Part shown: in pieces, positions 45,144-54,733 of the stretch
How the letters are laid out: every line of letters starts with the position of its first letter
Numbering within the stretch: the first letter of the stretch is position 1
Source: an uncultured Rhodospirillaceae bacterium
GTDB lineage: Bacteria > Pseudomonadota > Alphaproteobacteria > Rhodospirillales > Casp-alpha2
Assembly: GCA_913030825.1 (NCBI GenBank)
Contig: CAJWCU010000001.1
Span: 186,001 to 250,000 of the forward strand
Reading direction: 5' to 3'
Length of the DNA stretch: 64,000 nucleotides
Position numbers and translations under genes: made by a program
Notes under the pieces: generated by a model
The model's database searches: none
Seen by the model: the letters and a program-made list of their open reading frames with translations, nothing else
Told to the model about the DNA's origin: nothing

Positions 45144-45999
45144 CCGCCACCGCCATCTCCCAAAACGCACTCACCACCCGCGTCTCCGCCCGGTTTTCCA
45201 GGCAGACCATGTATTCGTGCATGGGCAGTTTGCAGTCCTGAAGCTCCAGCATGGCGAGGCGGTTGTCGTGGCCGAATTCGGGTTTCGAGACGAAGCCGAT
45301 GCCGTTGCCGGTGGCGACGGCTTCGCGGATGCTTTCGCGGCCTTCGACCTCCATCACCGTGCCCATCTGAATATCGAGCCTTGCGAATTCCTGTTCGACC
45401 AGCCGGCGCGTCGTCGAGCCGCGTTCGCGCAGCACCAGGGGTTCGCCCGCCAGTTCGCGGAACTTCACGGCGCGGCGGCCGGCCCAGTGGTGGTCCTGGG
45501 AGATCACGGCGACCAGGGGGTCGTCGCGGAGGCTGAGCACCTTCAGCCGCGCGTCGTCGGGGACGTGGGAGAACACGCCGACGTCGGCGTCGAAGTCATA
45601 CAGCTGGTTGAGGATGCCTTCCGAGTTGCCGATCTTCAGGTTCACGGTCACGCCCGGATAGGTGTTGCGGAAGGCGCGGACGATTCGCAGCACATGAAAG
45701 GGCGCGTCGGCGGCCAGCGTCAGGGAGCCGACCAGCAGGTCCTGCGACTCTTTCAGGTATTCGAGCGCCTCGGCCTCGCATTCGAACATGCGGTTGGTGA
45801 TCGACAGCAGGTGCCGCCCGGCGTCGGTCAGGGAGACCGAACGCGAGGTCCGGTTGAACAGCAGGACGTCGAAATCACGTTCCAGCTTGCGGACCTGATC
45901 CGACAGGGTCGGCTGCGTCAGGTTGAGGAATTCCGCCGCCTTGGAAAACCCGCCCTGGGTGGCCACCGCATGGAACGCCCGCAGTTGCGAATAGTACAT
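45133..45999 (-). CDS. LysR-family transcriptional regulator, probable regulator of phosphonate use
   Basis: A 288-residue LysR-type regulator. The winged helix is FHAVATQGGFSKAAEFLNLT to LSDQVRKLERDFD, and the rest is a substrate-binding-like sensor domain. It is divergent from aepX, 256 bp away, the usual layout for the activator of AEP transport and breakdown. A CGATTTGAC site lies 32 bp upstream of its start codon, facing aepX. The inducer is probably AEP or a derivative, which is inference. Confidence 0.92.
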   Translation of the reverse strand: MYYSQLRAFHAVATQGGFSKAAEFLNLTQPTLSDQVRKLERDFDVLLFNRTSRSVSLTDAGRHLLSITNRMFECEAEALEYLKESQDLLVGSLTLAADAPFHVLRIVRAFRNTYPGVTVNLKIGNSEGILNQLYDFDADVGVFSHVPDDARLKVLSLRDDPLVAVISQDHHWAGRRAVKFRELAGEPLVLRERGSTTRRLVEQEFARLDIQMGTVMEVEGRESIREAVATGNGIGFVSKPEFGHDNRLAMLELQDCKLPMHEYMVCLENRAETRVVSAFWEMAVAERD

Positions 46000-46030
46000 A
46001 GATAAAGCCTATACGACCTATATAAACTGA

Positions 46031-46039
46031 CGATTTGAC
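46031..46039 (+). promoter_or_regulatory. Shared CGATTTGAC site, copy 2 (lysR/aepX)
   Basis: CGATTTGAC in the context CTGACGATTTGACTTAT, in the lysR-aepX intergenic region. It lies 32 bp from lysR and about 217 bp from aepX. The adjoining AT-rich stretch CTATACGACCTATATAAA resembles a second LysR half-site. Confidence 0.65.
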
Positions 46040-46255
46040 TTATATTTCCGGAATGCGATTGAGTCTATACGGAAGCCCGATGCCCGCCCGGTTTCGGGGC
46101 GTTTGAGGGCTTCCGCCGGCATCGGCGCCGGCAGGGGGGCGGAATTGGTGCAGTGCCGAACGAATCCTGTTCCCACACAACAGAAATGGTTAATACTGTC
46201 ACATGCCGGTAACGGCGCGTGCCGATAATCCGGCGATCCAACAGGGAGTATCACG

Positions 46256-47296
46256 ATGAAATTCAAATGGTTCAGCGGCCTCGCCATGGGGCTTGCGGTG
46301 GCCGCCACGGCAACCGTTCTGGGCGCCCAGCAGGCGAAGGCGAAAACCGATCTTCTGGTCTACACGGCCGTCGAAGCGGACGAACTGAAAAAGTTCAAGA
46401 AAGCCTTCGAAGGCGACTATCCGGACGTCAACATCAAGTGGGTGCGCGATTCCACGGGCATCATCACCTCCAAACTGCTGGCGGAAAAAGACAACCCCAA
46501 GGCCGATATCGTCTGGGGCGTCGCGGCGACCAGCCTGCTGCTGCTCTCCAACTACGATTATTTCCAGGGTTACGCGCCGAAGGGCTTGGATAAGCTGTCG
46601 AAGAAATATTACGACACCACCAACCCCGCGCCGCTCTGGGTCGGTCAGCGCGCCTGGATCGCCTCGATCTGCTTCAACACGGTCGAAGGCGAGAAGTACA
46701 AGCTGCCGGTTCCGACCTCCTGGGACGACCTGACCAAGCCGGTCTACAAGGGCCATGTCATCATGCCGAACCCGAACTCCTCGGGCACGGGCTTCCTGGA
46801 CGTCTCTTCGTGGATTCAGTTGAAGGGCGAGGACGCTGCCTGGAAGTACATGGACGCGCTGCATGAAAATATCGCGCGTTACACGCATTCCGGCTCCAAG
46901 CCCTGCAAGCTGGCGGCCAAGGGTGAAATCCCGATCGGTGTGTCCTTCGCCTACCGGGGTGCGAAGTCCAAGAACGCGGGCGCGCCGCTGGAAGTCATCG
47001 CCCCGTCGGAAGGTGTCGGCTGGGATCTGGAATCCTTCGGCATCGTCAAGAACACCAAGAACCTGAAAGCCGCCCAGGCGCTGGCCGATTGGTCCGTGTC
47101 CAAGAAGGCCCAGGAAATCTACAACGAAGAATACGCGGTCGTCGCCATGCCGGGCATCGCCAAGCCGGTGAAGAACTTCCCCCCGGGCATCGAAGACAAG
47201 ATGATCAAGAACGACTTCAAGTGGGCGGCGTCCAACCGCATCCGCATCCTGGACGAGTGGCGCAAGCGCTACGACGGCAAATCCGAGCCCAAGTAA
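46256..47296 (+). CDS. aepX: 2-aminoethylphosphonate ABC transporter, substrate-binding protein
   Basis: A 346-residue periplasmic protein: signal to about residue 29 (AVAATATVLGAQQAKAK), then TDLLVYTAVEADELKKF, the characteristic start of iron/AEP-type binding proteins. DSTGIITSKLLAEKDNPKAD and MPNPNSSGTGFLDVSSW are conserved for the AEP group (PhnS2/AepX). It precedes aepV and aepW. A hairpin follows the stop, so it is likely made in excess of the other transporter parts. AGGGAG lies before the ATG. Confidence 0.92.
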   Translation: MKFKWFSGLAMGLAVAATATVLGAQQAKAKTDLLVYTAVEADELKKFKKAFEGDYPDVNIKWVRDSTGIITSKLLAEKDNPKADIVWGVAATSLLLLSNYDYFQGYAPKGLDKLSKKYYDTTNPAPLWVGQRAWIASICFNTVEGEKYKLPVPTSWDDLTKPVYKGHVIMPNPNSSGTGFLDVSSWIQLKGEDAAWKYMDALHENIARYTHSGSKPCKLAAKGEIPIGVSFAYRGAKSKNAGAPLEVIAPSEGVGWDLESFGIVKNTKNLKAAQALADWSVSKKAQEIYNEEYAVVAMPGIAKPVKNFPPGIEDKMIKNDFKWAASNRIRILDEWRKRYDGKSEPK

Positions 47297-47330
47297 CGGA
47301 ATTGCCCGTTCTGATCAAATCGAATGGATG

Positions 47331-47363
47331 GCCCCGGCTCCCGATAAGGGGCCGGGGCTTTCT
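47331..47363 (+). terminator. Attenuating hairpin between aepX and aepV
   Basis: GCCCCGGCTCCC pairs with GGGGCCGGGGC (one bulge) around GATAA and is followed by TTTCTATT. The weak T tract suggests partial termination or a 3' stabiliser for aepX mRNA, giving more binding protein than transporter. Confidence 0.65.
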
Positions 47364-47434
47364 ATTCGGCGGGCGGTCGTCTTCAATGCGGTGGGCGACC
47401 CATCCGATACCATCCGTCCCGGAGGGCAGGGGAA

Positions 47435-48532
47435 GTGACCGATAGCGATCAAGGGGCCTATCTGAAGGTCCGCAATGTTCTCAAGAAATTCGGCGAGTTC
47501 ACGGCGCTGCACGATATCTCGCTCGACGTGGCCGAAGGCGAATTCGTTTGTTTCCTGGGGCCGTCGGGCTGCGGCAAGACGACGTTGCTGCGTGCCATCG
47601 CCGGGCTGGATATCCAGACCGCCGGCACGGTGGAGCAGGCCGGGCGCGATATTTCGGCCCTGCCGCCCAACGAACGGGATTTTGGCATCGTCTTTCAGTC
47701 CTACGCCCTGTTCCCCAATCTGACGGTGATCAAGAACATCGCCTACGGCCTGGAAAACCGGAAGATGGCCCGCGCGGCGATCCAGACCCGGGTGTTCGAA
47801 TTGCTCGACTTGGTCGGGCTCAAGGATCAAGCGGACAAGTATCCGGCGCAGTTGTCCGGCGGCCAGCAGCAGCGCGTGGCGCTTGCCCGGGCCTTGGCGA
47901 CCTCGCCCGGCCTGTTGCTTCTGGACGAGCCGCTCTCGGCGCTGGACGCCAAGGTGCGCATTCACCTGCGCCACGAGATCAAGGAACTGCAGGAGAAGAT
48001 CGGCATCACCACGATCATGGTGACCCACGATCAGGAAGAGGCCCTGGCCATGGCCGACCGCATCGTCGTGATGAACCACGGCGTCATCGAACAGGTCGGC
48101 ACGCCGGAAGAAATCTATGCCGAGCCGGCCTCGCCCTTCGTCGCCGACTTCATCGGCACGACCAATTTCATCGACGGCGAGGTCCAGGCCGGCGGCACCG
48201 TCACGGCGGCGGGCATGGTCGTCGACTGCGCGGCCGCGCTCGACGGGATGGCGCCGGGCGAGAAGGTGATGGTCTGCATCCGGCCCGAGGACGTCAAGAT
48301 CACCGAAGGCGGCAACGGCGGCGCGGGCGTCACGGTGGAGATCACGGATATCGAGTTTCTCGGCTCGTTCCACCGTTGCCACGTCAAGCCTACGGACGTG
48401 GACGGCAAGGCATTCCTGATCGACCTGTCGGCCAGCCGTGCGCGTGCCCTGGCGATCAAGGAAGGTGTCACCGTGCAGGCCGCCCTGCCATCGGAGTTCG
48501 TGCGCATCTACCGGCCGGCGGCCGGGGCCTGA
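47435..48532 (+). CDS. aepV: 2-aminoethylphosphonate ABC transporter, ATPase
   Basis: A 365-residue ABC ATPase with a C-terminal TOBE-like domain. Walker A is GPSGCGKTT, the signature [15 protein letters not shown] and Walker B LLLLDEPLSALD. The start is GTG at 47435 with a strong GGAGGGCAGGGGAA site before it. It belongs to the PhnT/AepV group by context with aepX and the fused permease. It is followed by aepW after 10 bp. Confidence 0.92.
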   Translation: MTDSDQGAYLKVRNVLKKFGEFTALHDISLDVAEGEFVCFLGPSGCGKTTLLRAIAGLDIQTAGTVEQAGRDISALPPNERDFGIVFQSYALFPNLTVIKNIAYGLENRKMARAAIQTRVFELLDLVGLKDQADKYPAQLSGGQQQRVALARALATSPGLLLLDEPLSALDAKVRIHLRHEIKELQEKIGITTIMVTHDQEEALAMADRIVVMNHGVIEQVGTPEEIYAEPASPFVADFIGTTNFIDGEVQAGGTVTAAGMVVDCAAALDGMAPGEKVMVCIRPEDVKITEGGNGGAGVTVEITDIEFLGSFHRCHVKPTDVDGKAFLIDLSASRARALAIKEGVTVQAALPSEFVRIYRPAAGA

Positions 48533-48542
48533 GGGACCGGTC

Positions 48543-50252
48543 ATGGCAAACGGCACCGCCACCACGGCAAACCCGGCTCCGCTGATCAAACCCAAGGTCA
48601 GCAGCGAGGATTGGATCATGCGCGCGGTGCTGATGGGCATCGCGCTCTATCTTCTGGTCTCCATCGTTCTGCCGCTCTATGCGATCCTGTCGAAAAGCTT
48701 CAAGAACGCCGACGGCGTCTTCGTGGGGCTCGCCAACTACGTCAATTTCTTCTCGACCCCGGCCCTGTTCTGGTCGATCCAAAACAGCCTGACGGTGACG
48801 CTGATCTGCTGCGTCATCGTCGTCACCCTGGCTTTTATCTATGCCTATGCCCTGACGCGGACTTGCATGCCGTTGAAGGGGTTGTTCAAGGGCGTGGCGC
48901 TGCTGCCGATCCTGATGCCGTCGCTGCTGCCGGCGATCTCGCTGGTCTATCTGTTCGGCAATCAGGGGATCATCAAGGAATGGCTGTTCGGATATGAAAT
49001 CTACGGTCCCATCGGGATCGTCATGGGCGAATGCTTCTATGTCTTCCCGCATGTCCTGACGATCATGCTGATCGCCATGGCCAATTCGGATGCGCGATTG
49101 TATGAGGCGTCGGACGCCTTGGGCGCGTCCAAGATCAAGACCTTCTTCACGGTGACCCTGCCCAGCGTGCGCTACGGCGTGGTCTCTGCTTTTTTCGTCT
49201 GCTTCACTCTGGTCATTACCGACTTCGGCGTGCCCAAGGTCGTCGGCGGCAAATACAACGTGCTGGCGACAGACATCTACAAACAGGTCGTCGGCCGCCA
49301 GGATTTCGAAATGGGGGCGGTGGTCTCCATGGTGCTGCTGCTGCCCGCGCTCTTCGCCTTCGCCGCCGACCGCCTGGTGCAGCGCAAGCAGGTCGCCTTG
49401 CTGTCCGCCCGTGCCGTGCCGTATCAGCCGAAGAAAAACGCCGGCGTCGACTACGGCATGTTAGCCTTCTGCGGTGTAATGGGCTTCATCCTGGTCTCGG
49501 TCCTGGCCATGGCGGCCTATGCGTCGTTCGCGACGTTCTGGCCCTATAACCTGAGCCTGTCGTTGAAGCACTACGCCTTCGAGATGATGGACGGCGGCGG
49601 CTGGGATGCCTACTACAACTCCATCGAAATGGCGGCCTGGACGGCGGTGATCGGCACCGCCATGGTTTTCACGGGTGCTTATCTGGTCGAGAAGAGCAAA
49701 GGCTTTCACACCGGCCGGGCGGCCATGCAATTGCTCTGCATGGTGCCGATGGCGGTGCCGGGGTTGGTGCTGGGCCTCGCCTACGTGTTCTTCTTCAACG
49801 CGCCGGACAATCCGCTGGGCTTCCTCTATCACACCATGCCGATCCTGGTGATCTGCACGGTCACCCACTTCTACACGGTCTCGCACCTGACGGCGGTGAC
49901 GGCGCTGAAGCAGCTGGACGCGGAATTCGAAAGCGTCTCGCAGTCGTTGAAGGTGCCGTTCTACAAGACCTTCTTCCGCATCACTGTGCCCGTCTGTATG
50001 CCGGCGATCCTGGATATCTCGATGTATCTGTTCGTCAACGCCATGACGACGGTCTCGGCGGTGGTGTTCCTCTATTCGCCGGATACGGCGCTGGCCTCGG
50101 TCGCCATCTTGAACATGGACGACGCCGGGGACGTCGCGCCCGCCGCCGCCATGGGCATGATGATCGTCGGTACCGCGGCCGCGGTACGTCTCGTCCATGC
50201 GGGGTTGACGCGCGGCATTCTCGGCCGCACGCAGGCCTGGCGGAAACGCTGA
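48543..50252 (+). CDS. aepW: 2-aminoethylphosphonate ABC transporter, fused permease
   Basis: A 569-residue inner-membrane protein with two binding-protein-dependent permease domains in one chain (about residues 25-280 and 300-560), each with six hydrophobic segments and an EAA-like loop (YEASDALGASKIKTFF and FESVSQSLKVPFYKTFF). Such fused permeases are typical of AepW/PhnU2. The ATG at 48543 follows GAGGGACC and trims 35 upstream codons that overlap aepV. Confidence 0.92.
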   Translation: MANGTATTANPAPLIKPKVSSEDWIMRAVLMGIALYLLVSIVLPLYAILSKSFKNADGVFVGLANYVNFFSTPALFWSIQNSLTVTLICCVIVVTLAFIYAYALTRTCMPLKGLFKGVALLPILMPSLLPAISLVYLFGNQGIIKEWLFGYEIYGPIGIVMGECFYVFPHVLTIMLIAMANSDARLYEASDALGASKIKTFFTVTLPSVRYGVVSAFFVCFTLVITDFGVPKVVGGKYNVLATDIYKQVVGRQDFEMGAVVSMVLLLPALFAFAADRLVQRKQVALLSARAVPYQPKKNAGVDYGMLAFCGVMGFILVSVLAMAAYASFATFWPYNLSLSLKHYAFEMMDGGGWDAYYNSIEMAAWTAVIGTAMVFTGAYLVEKSKGFHTGRAAMQLLCMVPMAVPGLVLGLAYVFFFNAPDNPLGFLYHTMPILVICTVTHFYTVSHLTAVTALKQLDAEFESVSQSLKVPFYKTFFRITVPVCMPAILDISMYLFVNAMTTVSAVVFLYSPDTALASVAILNMDDAGDVAPAAAMGMMIVGTAAAVRLVHAGLTRGILGRTQAWRKR

Positions 50253-50265
50253 TCCGACAGGAAAT

Positions 50266-50281
50266 CGAACCGATCGGTTCG
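50266..50281. promoter_or_regulatory. Perfect 16-bp palindrome before phnW
   Basis: CGAACCGATCGGTTCG equals its own reverse complement. It lies 14 bp after the aepW stop and about 43 bp before the CGATTTGAC site of phnW. It may be an operator for a second regulator or just a hairpin after aepW; there is no T tract. Confidence 0.5.
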
Positions 50282-50323
50282 GGTTGTCGAATAGTTGTCA
50301 TCTATGGATGATATCCGAATTAA

Positions 50324-50332
50324 CGATTTGAC
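50324..50332 (+). promoter_or_regulatory. Shared CGATTTGAC site, copy 3 (phnW)
   Basis: CGATTTGAC in TTAACGATTTGACGGGC, about 106 bp before the phnW start. It is the identical 9-mer seen at 34319, 46031 and 51678 and suggests that phnW has its own regulated promoter although it follows the transporter genes on the same strand. Confidence 0.65.
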
Positions 50333-50437
50333 GGGCGGCCTCCCGGGGGCGGAAACTCCGCCCCATCGCCGGCCCCGCGTGGTGCCGAGACGACGGCCCG
50401 GCACCGATGAACCTTATGACACCTGAAAGGCCCCGCC

Positions 50438-51568
50438 ATGACCCTGACCCCCGGTGACCCCCTGCTGCTGACCCCCGGCCCGCTGACCACGGCGGCCGAA
50501 ACCCGCGACGCCATGATGCACGATTGGGGTTCGCGCGATCAGTCCTTCATCGACGCCAACGCGACCGTGCGCGCCGCGCTGTTGAAGATCGCCAATGCGG
50601 AAGGCAGCCATGTCTGCGTGCCGCTGCAGGGCTCCGGTACCTTCGTGGTCGAGGCGACATTGGGCACCCTCATCCCCAAGGACGGCAAGGCGTTGATCCT
50701 GATCAACGGCGCCTACGGCACCCGCATGGGCAAGATTTTGGATTACGCCGGCCGCGCCTATACGATCCTGGAAACGCCGGAAGACACGCCGCCGGACCCC
50801 GCCGCCGTGGCCGACGCGCTGGCCGACGGCGCCATCACCCATGTTCTGGTCGTTCATTGCGAGACGACCTCGGGCATTCTCAATCCCATCGAGGATATCT
50901 CCCGCGTCGTCGCCGAGGCGGGCCGGTCGCTGATCATCGACGCCATGAGCGCCTTCGGCGCCATCGAATTGGACGCCGACAAGGTCACCTTCGACGCCGT
51001 CATGGCATCCTCCAACAAATGTTTGGAAGGCGTGCCGGGCATGGGGTTCGCCCTGATCCGCGAGAGCGTGTTGGAAGGCTGCAAAGGCAACGCCCATTCG
51101 CTCGCCCTCGATCTCTACGATCAATGGAAGGCCATGGAAGGCAACGGTCAGTGGCGCTTCACGCCGCCGACCCATGTCATCTTCGCCTTCGCCAAGGCGA
51201 TCGAACAGTTCGAGGCCGAAGGAGGTCAGCCGGGCCGCTTCGCCCGCTATTCCAACAACTGCAAGATTCTGGTCGACGGCATGGCCGAGCTCGGATTCCG
51301 CACCCTGTTGCCGCAAGGGTTGCAGGCGCCGATCATCGTGACTTTCCACATGCCGTCGGACCCGGCCTTCGATTTCCAGGTGTTCTACGACAAGGTCAAG
51401 GATCGGGGTTTCGTGCTCTATCCCGGCAAGCTGACCGTTGCCCCCAGTTTCCGCGTCGGCTGCATCGGCCACCTGGGCGCGGACGAGATGAAGGCGGCGC
51501 TGAAGGCGATGTCGGAGGTTCTCGACGAAATGGGCGTCAAGACCGGCGCGCCGCAGGCCGCCGAGTAG
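50438..51568 (+). CDS. phnW: 2-aminoethylphosphonate:pyruvate transaminase PhnW
   Basis: A 376-residue class V aminotransferase. It moves the amino group of AEP to pyruvate, giving phosphonoacetaldehyde and alanine. TPGPLTTAAETRDAMMHDWG is the family start, VHCETTSGILNPI is conserved, and SSNKCLEG holds the Schiff-base Lys. It is followed by a terminator and then by phnA, whose own site is at 51678. The gene set phnW-phnA-phnY defines the phosphonoacetate branch. Confidence 0.95.
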   Translation: MTLTPGDPLLLTPGPLTTAAETRDAMMHDWGSRDQSFIDANATVRAALLKIANAEGSHVCVPLQGSGTFVVEATLGTLIPKDGKALILINGAYGTRMGKILDYAGRAYTILETPEDTPPDPAAVADALADGAITHVLVVHCETTSGILNPIEDISRVVAEAGRSLIIDAMSAFGAIELDADKVTFDAVMASSNKCLEGVPGMGFALIRESVLEGCKGNAHSLALDLYDQWKAMEGNGQWRFTPPTHVIFAFAKAIEQFEAEGGQPGRFARYSNNCKILVDGMAELGFRTLLPQGLQAPIIVTFHMPSDPAFDFQVFYDKVKDRGFVLYPGKLTVAPSFRVGCIGHLGADEMKAALKAMSEVLDEMGVKTGAPQAAE

Positions 51569-51607
51569 GCTTTTTCAAATATTCCCTCAATTAAATCAAT
51601 AAGATGA

Positions 51608-51641
51608 ACGGGTCCGGCCGCCAGGGCGCCGGGCCCGTTTT
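51608..51641 (+). terminator. Intrinsic terminator of phnW
   Basis: ACGGGTCCGGC pairs with GCCGGGCCCGT (one G-T wobble) and is followed by TTTT. It separates phnW from phnA, consistent with phnA having a separate promoter. Confidence 0.85.
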
Positions 51642-51677
51642 CATATTGATTTAACCTATCAATCACATAGCTATTAG

Positions 51678-51686
51678 CGATTTGAC
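51678..51686 (+). promoter_or_regulatory. Shared CGATTTGAC site, copy 4 (phnA)
   Basis: CGATTTGAC in TTAGCGATTTGACATAT, about 84 bp before the phnA start. Its wider context is nearly the same as copy 1 at 34319 (TTAGCGATTTGACGTAT). Confidence 0.65.
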
Positions 51687-51769
51687 ATATCCTTGGCCTC
51701 TCAACGAGAATTTCCGCCAACAGGCTAGGCGGCCTTCAGGCCCCGCAAGGAACTCAGAGGTTAAGCATC

Positions 51770-53041
51770 ATGGATCAGTCGCAATCGCATCCCAGCACCG
51801 TCTCCGTCAACGGACGCACCTATGCCTGGCCGAGCCAGCCGCTGGTCGTCGTCTGCATCGACGGGTCCGAGCCCGATTACATCGAACAGGCCATCGCCGG
51901 CGGCCATATGCCGTTCCTGGAGAACGCGCTGAAGGGTGGATCGGACCTGCGGGCCGATTGCGTCGTCCCCAGCTTCACCAACCCGAACAACCTGTCCATC
52001 GTCACCGGCGTGCCGCCGAAGGTGCACGGCATTTCTGGCAACTTCTTCCTTGATCCCGACACGGGCGAGGAAGTGATGATGAACGACCCCAAGTTCCTGC
52101 GCACGGACACCATCTTCAAGGCCTTCCACGACGCCGGGGCCAAGGTCGCCATCGTTACGGCGAAGGACAAGCTGCGCCGGCTTCTGGGTCACGGCCTCGA
52201 TTTCACCTCGGGCCGCGCCGTCGCGTTCTCGTCGGAAAAGGCGGATGAGACGACGCTGGGCGAAAACGGCATCGCCGATGCCCAGGCCATGGTCGGCCGT
52301 CCCATCCCCGACGTCTATTCGGCGGACTTGTCGGAATTCATTTTCGACGCCGGGGTCAAGCTCATGGAAACCATGCGCCCCGACCTGATGTACCTGTCGA
52401 CCACCGACTACATCCAGCACAAGCATGCCCCCGGCACGCCGGTTGCCAACCAGTTCTACGCCATGATGGATAGCTACTGGGCGAAGCTCGATGCGCTGGG
52501 TGCCGTTCTGGCGATGACCGCCGACCACGGCATGAACGCCAAGTTCAACGACGCGGGCGCGCCCGACGTCATCTACCTGCAGGATGTTATGGATGGCATC
52601 GTCGGCGCGGGTGCGGCGCGGGTGATCCTGCCGATCACCGACCCCTATGTGGTGCATCACGGGGCCCTCGGCTCCTTCGCCACAGTCTATCTGCCCGACG
52701 GTGTGGACCAATCGTCCGTGGTCAGCAAGCTGGCGGCCGTGCCGGGCATCCAGAAGGTCTATGACAAGAAACACGGCTGCGCCGAATTCGAGCTGCCGGA
52801 AGACCGCCTGGGCGACCTGATCGTGGTGTCGGAGAAATCGAAAGTGCTGGGCACCTCGGCCGACCGCCACGACTTGAGCCAGTTGAAGGAGCCCCTGCGC
52901 TCCCACGGCGGCGTCACCGAACAGAAGGTGCCGCTGATCGTTACCCGCCATGCCGATATCGAGGCCGGCAAGCGGCTGCGCAATTTCGACGTTTTCGACG
53001 TCGCCTTGAATCATACGGCGCTCGCCGCCAACGCTGCCTGA
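51770..53041 (+). CDS. phnA: Phosphonoacetate hydrolase PhnA
   Basis: A 423-residue alkaline-phosphatase-superfamily enzyme. It splits phosphonoacetate into acetate and phosphate, breaking the C-P bond. Metal ligands are seen in [25 protein letters not shown] and RSHGGVTEQ; the nucleophilic Thr is in PSFTNPNN. These match the phosphonoacetate hydrolase group rather than ordinary phosphodiesterases. Its own terminator-bounded transcript probably continues into phnY (34 bp later). Confidence 0.95.
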   Translation: MDQSQSHPSTVSVNGRTYAWPSQPLVVVCIDGSEPDYIEQAIAGGHMPFLENALKGGSDLRADCVVPSFTNPNNLSIVTGVPPKVHGISGNFFLDPDTGEEVMMNDPKFLRTDTIFKAFHDAGAKVAIVTAKDKLRRLLGHGLDFTSGRAVAFSSEKADETTLGENGIADAQAMVGRPIPDVYSADLSEFIFDAGVKLMETMRPDLMYLSTTDYIQHKHAPGTPVANQFYAMMDSYWAKLDALGAVLAMTADHGMNAKFNDAGAPDVIYLQDVMDGIVGAGAARVILPITDPYVVHHGALGSFATVYLPDGVDQSSVVSKLAAVPGIQKVYDKKHGCAEFELPEDRLGDLIVVSEKSKVLGTSADRHDLSQLKEPLRSHGGVTEQKVPLIVTRHADIEAGKRLRNFDVFDVALNHTALAANAA

Positions 53042-53075
53042 CCCAAACAACCTGTCTTTCGGGAGGATAAACCCC

Positions 53076-54533
53076 ATGGATACTGCCGCCGCCGTTCTCA
53101 ACGACGAAGTCATTCACGAACGCCTGCGCATCGTCGGTGACGATGGCAACCGCGATGAACGCATCGAGGTCCTGAACCCCTATTCGGGTGCCGTCGTCGG
53201 CACGGTGCCGAAGGCGTCGGTCGCCGATGTGCGGAAGGCGTTTCAGACGGCGGCCGATTATCAGCCGACCCTGACCCGGCATGAGCGCGCGGAGATCCTG
53301 AAGAAGACCGGTGAAATCCTGTATTCCCGCCGCAATGAGGTTTCCGACCTGATCACCGCCGAATGCGGGATTTCCAAGAAGGACTCGCTTTACGAAGCCG
53401 GCCGGTCGAACAGCGTCTTCAGCCTGGCCGCCGCCTTGACCCTGATGGACGACGGCGAGGTCTTTTCCTGCGACGTCTCGCCTTCGGGGCCCAAGCGCAA
53501 GATCTTTACCACGCGCAATCCGCTGACGGCGATCAGCGCCATCACCCCGTTCAACCACCCGCTGAACCAGGTCGCGCACAAGATCGCGCCGTCGGTCGCG
53601 ACCAACAACTGCATGGTCCTGAAGCCGACGGAGAAAACGCCGCTGACGGCGCTGCTGCTGGCCGACGTGCTGTATGAAGCGGGCCTGCCGATGGAGATGC
53701 TGCAGATCATCACCGGCGACCCGGCGGAAATCGCGGATGAATTCATCACCAACGAACATGCCGAACTGGTGACCTTCACCGGCGGCGTGCCGATCGGCAA
53801 GTACATTGCCGAGAAGGCCGGCTACAAGCGGACGGTCCTGGAACTGGGCGGCAACGATCCCTTGATCGTCATGGAAGACGCCGACCTGGAAAAAGCCGCG
53901 ACCCTGGCCGCTGCCGGGGCGACGAAGAATTCGGGCCAGCGCTGCACGGCGGTCAAACGCATCCTGGTCGTTGAAGCCGTCGCCGACGCCTTCGTCGAAA
54001 TCCTCAAGGGCAAGGTCGAAGCCATCAAGTACGGCGATCCGATGGACCCGGATACCGACGTCGGCACGGTGATCGACGAGCAGGCCGCCATGATGTTCGA
54101 ACGGCGGGTCAACGACGCCGTCGCCGCCGGAGCGGATCTGCTCTACGGCAACCATCGCGAAGGCGCCGTCTACTCGCCGACCCTGGTCGACCGGGTGCCC
54201 TTCGATTGCGAACTGGTGCGGGAAGAAACCTTCGGCCCCGTGGTGCCGGTAATCCGCTGCCCCAACGATATCGAAGAGGTCATAAAGATTTCCAACTCGA
54301 CCGCCTTCGGCCTGTCGTCCGGTGTCTGCACCAACAACATGGAATACATCACCCGCTTCATCGACGGCCTGAAGGTCGGCACGGTGAACGTCTGGGAGGT
54401 GCCGGGCTTCCGCATCGAAATGTCGCCCTTCGGCGGGATCAAGGATTCGGGCCTGGGCTACAAGGAAGGCGTCATCGAAGCGATGAAGAGCTTCACCAAC
54501 GTGAAGACCTTCTCCATGCCCTGGCTGAGCTAG
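53076..54533 (+). CDS. phnY: Phosphonoacetaldehyde dehydrogenase PhnY
   Basis: A 485-residue NAD-dependent aldehyde dehydrogenase. The catalytic Cys is in [12 protein letters not shown] and the Glu in [28 protein letters not shown] is the substrate-side lead typical of PhnY. It oxidises phosphonoacetaldehyde, from PhnW and possibly from the PbfA-like lyase, to phosphonoacetate for PhnA. GGGAGG precedes the ATG. A GC hairpin follows at 54542-54571. Confidence 0.95.
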   Translation: MDTAAAVLNDEVIHERLRIVGDDGNRDERIEVLNPYSGAVVGTVPKASVADVRKAFQTAADYQPTLTRHERAEILKKTGEILYSRRNEVSDLITAECGISKKDSLYEAGRSNSVFSLAAALTLMDDGEVFSCDVSPSGPKRKIFTTRNPLTAISAITPFNHPLNQVAHKIAPSVATNNCMVLKPTEKTPLTALLLADVLYEAGLPMEMLQIITGDPAEIADEFITNEHAELVTFTGGVPIGKYIAEKAGYKRTVLELGGNDPLIVMEDADLEKAATLAAAGATKNSGQRCTAVKRILVVEAVADAFVEILKGKVEAIKYGDPMDPDTDVGTVIDEQAAMMFERRVNDAVAAGADLLYGNHREGAVYSPTLVDRVPFDCELVREETFGPVVPVIRCPNDIEEVIKISNSTAFGLSSGVCTNNMEYITRFIDGLKVGTVNVWEVPGFRIEMSPFGGIKDSGLGYKEGVIEAMKSFTNVKTFSMPWLS

Positions 54534-54541
54534 GCGGGATA

Positions 54542-54571
54542 GGGCCGGGCCGACGTCATCATGCCCGGCCC
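54542..54571 (+). terminator. Weak terminator-like hairpin after phnY
   Basis: GGGCCGGGC and GCCCGGCCC pair in a 9-bp stem, but only ACCTTTCC follows, so termination may be inefficient and the phosphate transporter gene could be read through. Confidence 0.55.
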
Positions 54572-54733
54572 GACCTTTCCTTCGGGTCATCCATTTGCAA
54601 GCGGCCTCGGACTTCTGTATAAGCGCACTCAGTGCGTATTTGAGGGGCGGGCGACTATCCAGCGGCGAAGAGCGGCAAGGCCGCGCCGCGCCGACGGATC
54701 GTGATCGGATAACCTCGAAAGGCGTGTAAGCAC

